From Pseudomonadota bacterium (GTDB taxonomy: Bacteria > Pseudomonadota > Alphaproteobacteria > Rhizobiales > Hyphomicrobiaceae): a DNA stretch of 5,604 nt. Position numbers and translations under genes: made by a program. Shown one piece after another: positions 1-4,620 of this stretch. Below the pieces are notes generated by a model. It had not been told where the DNA came from, did no database searches, and worked only from the letters and a program-made list of their open reading frames with translations. How positions within the stretch are numbered: position 1 is the first letter of the stretch; each line of letters starts with the position of its first letter. Location: positions 1-5,604 of the forward strand of contig JAEVZQ010000100.1 of the NCBI GenBank assembly GCA_023392135.1, in the 5' to 3' direction.

Positions 1-134
1 GCCTTCCTCAGCCGCGGGGCTCCGCTCCGTGCCTCTCGGGGCGAGACCGGAATTTAACCATCACTGTTAGGACTTGTCGCGCCGGGCTCGATGTTGCATG
101 CCCTACGACTCTCAGGGGGTCAGGGGGCTGCACG
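1..134. other. 5' leader of the acyltransferase gene, no gene recognised
   Basis: No coding region is recognisable here. The reading frame of the downstream acyltransferase stays open to the window edge but contains no ATG, and nothing in its translation resembles the family. A small perfect stem (TCTCG/CGAGA, loop GGG) lies at 34-46, followed only by a short AATTT, so it is at best a weak terminator for something to the left. An AT-richer patch at 51-70 is the most likely place for a promoter, but I cannot assign -35 and -10 boxes with confidence. Confidence 0.4.
122..127 (+). promoter_or_regulatory. Ribosome binding site deciding a TTG start
   Basis: AGGGGG lies 7 bases before the TTG at 135, a good Shine-Dalgarno position. 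It is the second copy of a tandem octamer TCAGGGGG (112-119 and 120-127); the first copy is too far from 135 to serve it. Together with the family-typical N-terminus that follows, this supports TTG at 135 as the start. There is no in-frame ATG upstream in the window. Confidence 0.55.
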
Positions 135-2141
135 TTGCAATACAGAAGCGAGGTCGACGGGCTGAGAGCCGTGGCCGTGGTGCCCGTCGTGCTGTTTCAC
201 GCTGGGGTCAGCGGGTTCAGCGGCGGGTTCATCGGCGTCGATGTATTCTTCGTGATCAGCGGGTTTTTGATCACCTCTCTCATCCTGCACGAGAAGAAGC
301 AGGGCACATTCACCCTGAGGTCGTTCTACGAGCGTCGCGCGCGCCGCATTCTGCCAGCCCTGTTCTTCGTCGTGCTGGCGTGCCTTCCAGCCGCTTACCT
401 CTGGATGATGCCGGAACAGATCAAGGCATTCGGCGCGAGCGTACTGTCCGTCGTCTTCTTCGTTTCGAACTTCGTCTTCTATGCGCAGAGCGGCTACTTC
501 GATCAGGCCTCCGAGCTGAAGCCGTTACTCCATACCTGGAGCCTCGCCGTCGAAGAGCAGTTCTACATTCTCTTCCCGCTCCTACTTCTTGTGCTCTGGC
601 ATTACTCCTACCGGACTCTCCTGCCGATCTTCGGTCTGCTCTTTGCGATCAGCCTCCTTCTTGCGCAGACCGGCGGCAATTTCGACTCGCAGCGGACGAT
701 CCAGGCTACCCAGTGGTCCTGGCAAAACCTGCCTTCGTGGGGCTTCTACCTGCTGCCGGCGCGCTTCTGGGAGCTGATGCTGGGCGCGATCATCGCCGTC
801 GTCGAGTTCCAGTACGGGATCTCCCGGCTGGTGCGCAGCCAGCTCCTCGCCCAGGCGACGAGCCTCGTCGGCCTCGCGCTCATCTGCTATGCGGTGGTGG
901 CCTTCGACCAGACCACGCCCTATCCCAGCATCTATACACTCATTCCGACGCTCGGCGCGGGCCTCGTGATCGCGTTCGGCCGCGAGGCGACGCTGGCGCA
1001 CAGGCTGCTGTCGTTCCGGGTGATCGTCGGGCTGGGCCTCATCAGCTATAGCACCTACCTCTGGCACCACCCGCTCTTCGCCTTCGCCCGCATCTGGAGC
1101 CTCGATCAGCCGAGCCAGGAGGTGTTTCTGGCGCTCGCTGCGCTGTCGGTCCTGCTGGCCTACGCCACCTGGGCGCTGGTCGAGCAGCCGTTCCGCAACC
1201 GGGCGCGCATGGATGTCAGGACTGTCGTTCGCTCCTCAATGGTCGCCGCCGCCATCCTCGTCACCTTCTTCGCCGGCACGCGCCTTACCAAGGGCTTCGA
1301 GTACCGCTTCCCGACAGACCAGTTCATGGCGGATGTGCCAGTGGACGACACCAAGTGCCGCAACAAGACCGACGATCCGCGCAACGCGTGCAGCTTCGGC
1401 ACGGGCGAGCCGACCGTCGCCCTCATTGGCGACAGCCACGCCCGCGCGCTCGTCAAGGCGCTCGGCTATGCGCTAGGCCAGAAGGGCACCGCGGTGCTCG
1501 ACATGCACGAGGCCGGCTGCCCGCCCGTACGGCATTTCCTGAGGCTCTACACGGGCGACCGTTGCCGCATCCAGGATGCGACGTTCGATTATCTCCGGGA
1601 GCTCGGCGGGATAAAGTATGTCGTCATCGCCAGCCGCTGGGCGCCGAAGTTCGAGTTCACGCGCTTCGATAATCAGGAGGGCGGCATCGAGCTCGGCACA
1701 CCGACGGTCTTTTTCCCTGACATCGAGCGGGCCGGCCGCGAAATCACGCTGAGCGAGGCTATTTCGGAGGCCGTCAACGAGCTCCTGAGCCTCGGTAAGA
1801 CCGTCATTCTCGTCTATCCGATTCCGGAAGTCGGCTGGGACGTTCCCAACTACATGGCCAAGCTGAAGATGCGCGGCCTGCTCACGGACGACATGAGCAC
1901 CAGCTTCGCCGTCTTCAAGCGCCGCAACGCGCAAGCCCTCGCCGCGCTCGACGCCATTGGCGAGCATCCAAAGCTCTATCGGGTTTATCCCGAACGCCTC
2001 TTCTGCAACACCGTCCGCGAAGGCCGCTGCATGGCCTCGCTGGGCATGAAGGCCTTGTATTACGACACGAACCACCTGAGCAGCCTGGGCGCGAGCATGG
2101 TGGTGAGGGAGATCATGGAGAGGATCGATGGGCCGAAGTGA
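135..2141 (+). CDS. Acyltransferase 3 / SGNH two-domain membrane O-acyltransferase (OafA-type)
   Basis: This 668-residue protein probably moves acetyl or other acyl groups across the inner membrane onto a cell-surface glycan such as LPS O-antigen or exopolysaccharide. Residues 3-355 are the acyltransferase-3 membrane domain of about ten helices. It has the opening YRSEVDGLRAVAV with conserved Arg11, the proposed catalytic His22 in LFHAG, FFVISGFLIT (38-47), HTWSLAVEEQFY (133-144) and SYSTYLWHHPL (304-314). An eleventh helix at about 365-382 leads to a periplasmic SGNH domain: GDSH at 432-435 gives the nucleophile Ser434, and DTNH at 644-647 gives Asp644 and His647. Six cysteines (408, 419, 462, 477, 624, 632) lie in this periplasmic part and could form disulfides. 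The length is normal for OafA/OatA-like two-domain enzymes. The start is TTG at 135, chosen from the family N-terminus and the AGGGGG before it. The family is certain; the acceptor glycan cannot be told from sequence. Confidence 0.93.
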   Translation: MQYRSEVDGLRAVAVVPVVLFHAGVSGFSGGFIGVDVFFVISGFLITSLILHEKKQGTFTLRSFYERRARRILPALFFVVLACLPAAYLWMMPEQIKAFGASVLSVVFFVSNFVFYAQSGYFDQASELKPLLHTWSLAVEEQFYILFPLLLLVLWHYSYRTLLPIFGLLFAISLLLAQTGGNFDSQRTIQATQWSWQNLPSWGFYLLPARFWELMLGAIIAVVEFQYGISRLVRSQLLAQATSLVGLALICYAVVAFDQTTPYPSIYTLIPTLGAGLVIAFGREATLAHRLLSFRVIVGLGLISYSTYLWHHPLFAFARIWSLDQPSQEVFLALAALSVLLAYATWALVEQPFRNRARMDVRTVVRSSMVAAAILVTFFAGTRLTKGFEYRFPTDQFMADVPVDDTKCRNKTDDPRNACSFGTGEPTVALIGDSHARALVKALGYALGQKGTAVLDMHEAGCPPVRHFLRLYTGDRCRIQDATFDYLRELGGIKYVVIASRWAPKFEFTRFDNQEGGIELGTPTVFFPDIERAGREITLSEAISEAVNELLSLGKTVILVYPIPEVGWDVPNYMAKLKMRGLLTDDMSTSFAVFKRRNAQALAALDAIGEHPKLYRVYPERLFCNTVREGRCMASLGMKALYYDTNHLSSLGASMVVREIMERIDGPK

Positions 2142-2162
2142 GTGGACCTTCAGCGCTCACTT
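2136..2162. repeat. 7-bp inverted repeat spanning both convergent stop codons
   Basis: AAGTGAG (2136-2142) and CTCACTT (2156-2162) are perfect inverted copies with a 13-base loop. Each arm holds the stop codon of one of the two convergent genes (both end in Lys-AAG then TGA). There is no T-run on either side, so it is not a typical intrinsic terminator. It may simply reflect two genes ending in the same codons. No other terminator is visible between them. Confidence 0.35.
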
Positions 2163-3170
2163 GTCCCACTTCCCTTCGTCCAGCCCCAGCAGCGCCCATG
2201 TCCGCCGCATATGATCCGGCAGCGGGGCGGTTACGTCGATCTTGCCGCCGCCGGGATGGGGCAGGACGAGGCGGCGTGCGTGGAGGTGGAGCTTGGGCTC
2301 GATGTCCTCCAGCGGCAGGTCGAGGCCGCCTTCGTACTTGTTGTCAGCGACGATTGGATGGCCGATGAGCGCCATGTGCGCGCGGAGCTGATGCTGGCGC
2401 CCGGTGACCGGCTTCAGCGAAACCCAGGCAGCCTTGGTGCCGACGCGGTCGATCACGGAATAATGTGTCGTCGCGTGCATGGCCTTGTCCTGCTCGCCAG
2501 GCAGTGCCTTGCGGACGCGGTCGCCCTCGGGACCGGCGGCCTTCACGAGCGCGGCTTCGACCTTGCCCTGCGGTGGCTTCGGCACGCCCTTCACGAGCGC
2601 CCAATAGGTCTTGGCGGCGGAGCGGGTCTGGAAGATGCGGCCGAGCTTGGCGGCGCCATCACGATGCTTGGCGACGAGCAGAACTCCGGTCGTGTCGCGG
2701 TCGAGCCGGTGAACGAGCCGTGGCCGGTCGCCGAAGCGGTCGGCCATCCCAGCCAGCAGGCCGTCGATGTGCTGCTTCGTGCCCGTGCCGCCCTGCACGG
2801 CGATGCCGAACGGCTTGTTGAGCACGAGCACGTCGTCGTCCTCGTAGAGGATCATGCGCTCGATGAAGTCGCGGTCGGCCTTGGAGAGCCCCGGCGGCGG
2901 CACCACGGAGGGTGGTCGTTTCGCCGGCGTTCGGACCGCTTTCGGAACACGCACCTGGGCGCCTGCTTCGAGCCTGTCGTTGGCCTGCGCGCGGCGGCTG
3001 TCGACTCTCACCTGGCCGGTGCGCAAAAGCTTCTGCAGGTACGTGTAGGTGACATCCGGGAAGTGGATGCGGAACCAGCGGTCGAGCCTCAGCCCTGTCT
3101 CGTCGCGCTTCACGGTGAGCGTCTCGACGCGGTCGCTCGCGGACTTGGCTGGCGGAGCTTTCGTGGTCAT
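2157..3170 (-). CDS. rluC: RluC-type 23S rRNA pseudouridine synthase (RluA family, S4 domain)
   Basis: This 337-residue enzyme isomerises uridine to pseudouridine in 23S rRNA; E. coli RluC acts on U955, U2504 and U2580. An N-terminal S4 RNA-binding domain spans about 24-76 (LRLDRWF, then LLRTGQVRVD). A basic, proline-rich linker (about 77-95) leads to the RluA catalytic domain (about 105-320). VHRLDRDTTG at 153-162 carries the catalytic Asp157, and GRQHQLRAH at 257-265 is the second conserved family motif. The length is close to RluC (about 320) and the S4 domain excludes RluA itself. The ATG at 3170 overlaps the fluC stop as ATGA and has no clear Shine-Dalgarno sequence, so translation was probably coupled to fluC. 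The premature stop in fluC may therefore lower its expression. An open frame runs further upstream, but it overlaps fluC and shows no family similarity there. The family is certain; the exact target uridines are inferred. Confidence 0.93.
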   Translation of the reverse strand: MTTKAPPAKSASDRVETLTVKRDETGLRLDRWFRIHFPDVTYTYLQKLLRTGQVRVDSRRAQANDRLEAGAQVRVPKAVRTPAKRPPSVVPPPGLSKADRDFIERMILYEDDDVLVLNKPFGIAVQGGTGTKQHIDGLLAGMADRFGDRPRLVHRLDRDTTGVLLVAKHRDGAAKLGRIFQTRSAAKTYWALVKGVPKPPQGKVEAALVKAAGPEGDRVRKALPGEQDKAMHATTHYSVIDRVGTKAAWVSLKPVTGRQHQLRAHMALIGHPIVADNKYEGGLDLPLEDIEPKLHLHARRLVLPHPGGGKIDVTAPLPDHMRRTWALLGLDEGKWDK

Positions 3171-3547
3171 GGCATCACAGCCCGGGCAACGGCGAGACCA
3201 GCCCAACAGGCCAGTATCGAGAGGACAACGGAGGAAGCCGCGTACAGCACTGCCGTACCCGCCTCTGTGCGCTCCACCAGCCCCATCAAATCCAGCTAAA
3301 ATGCCGAGAAGGTCGTGAACCCGCCGAGGAAGCCGGTGATCAGGAAAATGCGCAACCCGACGGTTTCCGGCCAGCGCTCGAGAAACAGCGCCGCGAGCAC
3401 CCCGATAAGTAGCGAGCCGGCGACGTTCACTGTGAGCGTGGACCAGGGGAAACCGCTGCTCCACCAGCGTGTGATTTCGACATAGGTGAGATAGCGAGCA
3501 CCTGCGCCGAGGGCACCCCCGGCACATGCGAGCAGGAAAAGCTTCAT
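3167..3547 (-). pseudogene. fluC: fluC (crcB) fluoride channel, interrupted by an in-frame TAG at codon 84
   Basis: FluC is a small four-helix membrane protein that forms antiparallel dimers and passively exports fluoride. The first 83 residues are typical: GGALGAGARY (10-19), LTVNVAGSLLIG (38-49) with pore Asn41, and TGFLGGFTTFSAF (71-83) with the two pore phenylalanines Phe80 and Phe83. Codon 84 (3296-3298) is TAG where the family usually has Ser. The same frame then continues for 42 codons (LDLMGLVERTEAG, then a hydrophobic TM4) to a TGA at 3167-3169. This gives 126 residues, the usual family length. Asp86, Tyr102, Ser106 and Ser110 fall, with a constant shift of two, on residues I recall as important in the Bordetella homologue (Glu88, Tyr104, Ser108, Ser112). 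One change, TCG to TAG, would explain it. If the stop is real, the 83-residue product lacks TM4 and should not work. ATG at 3547 is the start; its Shine-Dalgarno sequence is weak. The TGA overlaps the rluC ATG. Confidence 0.9.
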
Positions 3548-3573
3548 AAGGTCGGTCCCGATTGCCCGGGCGA

Positions 3574-3602
3574 GATATAAGCGGCCCGGACCGGGAGGGC
3601 AA
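3574..3602 (-). promoter_or_regulatory. Possible sigma-70-like promoter for fluC-rluC
   Basis: Read on the minus strand, TTGCCC (3602-3597) and TATATC (3579-3574) are separated by 17 bases, each matching the consensus at four of six positions. They end about 27 bases before the fluC start. A GC-rich inverted repeat (CCGGGC at 3566-3571 and GCCCGG at 3584-3589) brackets the -10 box. I looked here for a fluoride riboswitch (crcB motif) and saw no convincing match. GC-rich genomes yield such matches by chance, so this is tentative. Confidence 0.3.
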
Positions 3603-3616
3603 AGGCGGGTTTTGCC
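3598..3616 (-). other. Small stem-loop just after the small membrane protein gene
   Basis: GGCAAA (3598-3603) and TTTGCC (3611-3616) form a perfect 6-bp stem with a 7-base loop, starting about 10 bases downstream of the stop of the small membrane protein gene. No T-run follows on the minus strand, so it does not meet the pattern of an intrinsic terminator. One arm overlaps the proposed fluC -35 box. Confidence 0.25.
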
Positions 3617-3626
3617 AGCGGGAAAA

Positions 3627-3860
3627 TCAAGGCTCGCTCTGCGACGTCTCGAAGTTGCCGAGCCACCAGCCGATCGTCCAACCGATGGCGAGGGCGAGGA
3701 GGTTCACGCCCATGAACACCATGGAGTGCAGGTCGGCGACCTCGTCCGGGCTTTCGAAGGACATGTGGTCGACAACCCAGGTCGCGATCGGCGAGCTCAC
3801 GAATACGGTCGCTGCTGCCGCAATGACGATCGCGAAGATCATCGCGATGAGATACCGCAT
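3627..3860 (-). CDS. Small two-helix membrane protein of unknown function
   Basis: I do not recognise this 77-residue protein. It has a hydrophobic segment at about 3-22, an exposed stretch at about 31-46 with several acidic residues (DHMSFESPDE within it), a second hydrophobic segment at about 48-68, and a short polar tail. Helix two contains GWTIGWWLG, with Gly60, Gly64 and Gly68 spaced by four, a pattern often used for helix packing. Arg2 suggests the N-terminus is inside and the loop is periplasmic. The ATG at 3860 is preceded by GAGGGGAG (3876-3869) at a spacing of 8, which is why I prefer it over an upstream ATG at 3959 that would add 33 hydrophilic residues. It lies 106 bases downstream of the Tae4-like amidase on the same strand and 79 bases before fluC. 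A role as membrane-bound immunity protein or an unrelated envelope protein are both possible; nothing in its sequence decides. Confidence 0.72.
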   Translation of the reverse strand: MRYLIAMIFAIVIAAAATVFVSSPIATWVVDHMSFESPDEVADLHSMVFMGVNLLALAIGWTIGWWLGNFETSQSEP

Positions 3861-3895
3861 CAGGTGTGCTCCCCTCGAGCCCCGTTTATTGCTTC

Positions 3896-3916
3896 TCTTC
3901 CTCGTCCGGAGGAAGA
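3896..3916. other. Perfect 8-bp hairpin between the amidase and small membrane protein genes
   Basis: TCTTCCTC (3896-3903) and GAGGAAGA (3909-3916) form a perfect 8-bp stem with a 5-base loop GTCCG. It is 51 bases after the amidase stop and 36 bases before the start of the small membrane protein. No T-run follows on either strand. It could be a mRNA 3'-end or processing structure for the amidase transcript, a leader structure of the small gene, or a regulator site. Confidence 0.45.
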
Positions 3917-3966
3917 TATGCCTTTGCCGCGCGTGAGGATCAGAGGACGAAAACTCCAATTCCGCC

Positions 3967-4515
3967 TCACTTCACCTCCCAAAACCAGATCTCGCGCGCT
4001 TCGGCGTAGTTGGAGTAGTAGCCGAGCCAGGAGAACCATTCCATCAGCCACTTCGCGGACGAACGGTAGCCGTTCCAGACGTCGATGTGATCGCCGGTCG
4101 GACGACCTACGGGGTCGGAGCTGCGGCGCCAATAATCCTGTATGAAGATCATGCCGGTGCGGCCGAAAATCTTCGGATAGAAGTGCGACGCATCAGTGCC
4201 GGTGATGATTTCGCGCGGGCCGACGCCGGGCAGGCTCGCCCGGGCAATGACGTTCGCGAGCTGGGTGGCGTTGATGAAATGCATCTCCTCGCGCGGGTGC
4301 ACCGAGCAATGGGCGGCCCCGGGCAGCTGCCCCGCCGTCACGCCGGCCCGCTTTAGTGCCACGCTCATGCGGATCGCGCACTGGTTGGAGAAAACCGGAA
4401 AACCCTTGGCGACCGGAGTGCCTTCGAGATTCGTCAGATCATGAGGTGCAATGCACGGCGCCTGGACAGACTCGTTGATCGGATGTCCGCGCCACAGGTC
4501 CCGGAACGCGACCAT
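3967..4515 (-). CDS. Tae4-type peptidoglycan amidase (type VI secretion effector family)
   Basis: The 182-residue protein matches the layout of Tae4 amidases. These are papain/NlpC-P60-like enzymes that cut the gamma-D-glutamyl-mDAP bond of peptidoglycan stems and are injected into rival cells by type VI secretion. Seen here: an N-terminal FRDLWRGHP stretch (4-12); the nucleophile motif FSNQCAIRMS (42-51) with Cys46; FGRTGMIFIQ (117-126); and GDHIDVWNG (141-149) with His143 as the second catalytic residue. The length (family about 150-185) and lack of a signal peptide fit secretion by T6SS. The third catalytic acid is less clear: Asp145, two residues after His143, is a candidate, and I see no Asp at the +11 position recalled from enterobacterial Tae4. 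The C-terminal 30 residues are rich in Trp, Tyr and Phe. The ATG at 4515 has a strong site, GGGGAGGGG, just upstream. It follows rarA by 105 bases. No hcp, vgrG or recognised tai4 immunity gene is in the window. Family assignment is from motifs recalled, not a search. Confidence 0.8.
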   Translation of the reverse strand: MVAFRDLWRGHPINESVQAPCIAPHDLTNLEGTPVAKGFPVFSNQCAIRMSVALKRAGVTAGQLPGAAHCSVHPREEMHFINATQLANVIARASLPGVGPREIITGTDASHFYPKIFGRTGMIFIQDYWRRSSDPVGRPTGDHIDVWNGYRSSAKWLMEWFSWLGYYSNYAEAREIWFWEVK

Positions 4516-4620
4516 GATCCCCTCCCCTTTTCAAGGTGAGGCGCAGACTACACCAGATGCGCCGGGGGCGAACAGTCCCAACCAACTGCACTTGCGAGCA
4601 TGCAGCCCGCGTACAGCGGC
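4516..4620. other. rarA to amidase gap
   Basis: This 105-base gap holds the strong Shine-Dalgarno sequence of the amidase (AGGGGAGG at 4528-4521, minus strand) but no clear terminator for rarA and no promoter I can defend. The size leaves room for the amidase to have its own promoter. Confidence 0.4.

Noticed and set aside
74..1051. Open frame of 325 codons overlapping the acyltransferase on the plus strand
   Set aside because: Its translation is arginine-rich and low in family-like features, a frame-shifted shadow of the acyltransferase gene.
2142..3299. Long open frame of 385 codons on the plus strand
   Set aside because: It lies antisense to rluC, whose motifs are unmistakable, and its translation shows no recognisable domain. 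Long antisense frames are common in GC-rich genes.
3167..3547. Frameshift as the cause of the short FluC product
   Set aside because: Codons 85-126 are in exactly the same frame as codons 1-83; only the TAG at 3296-3298 interrupts, so no insertion or deletion is needed.
3170..3602. Extension of RluC by 144 residues upstream of 3170
   Set aside because: The extension overlaps fluC in a different frame and its translation resembles no RluA-family N-terminus; the ATG at 3170 overlaps the fluC stop as ATGA and the S4 domain follows.
3861..3959. Upstream ATG at 3959 for the small membrane protein
   Set aside because: It would add 33 hydrophilic, Arg/Ser-rich residues before a helix, and would run through the 8-bp hairpin. 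The ATG at 3860 has a much better ribosome binding site.
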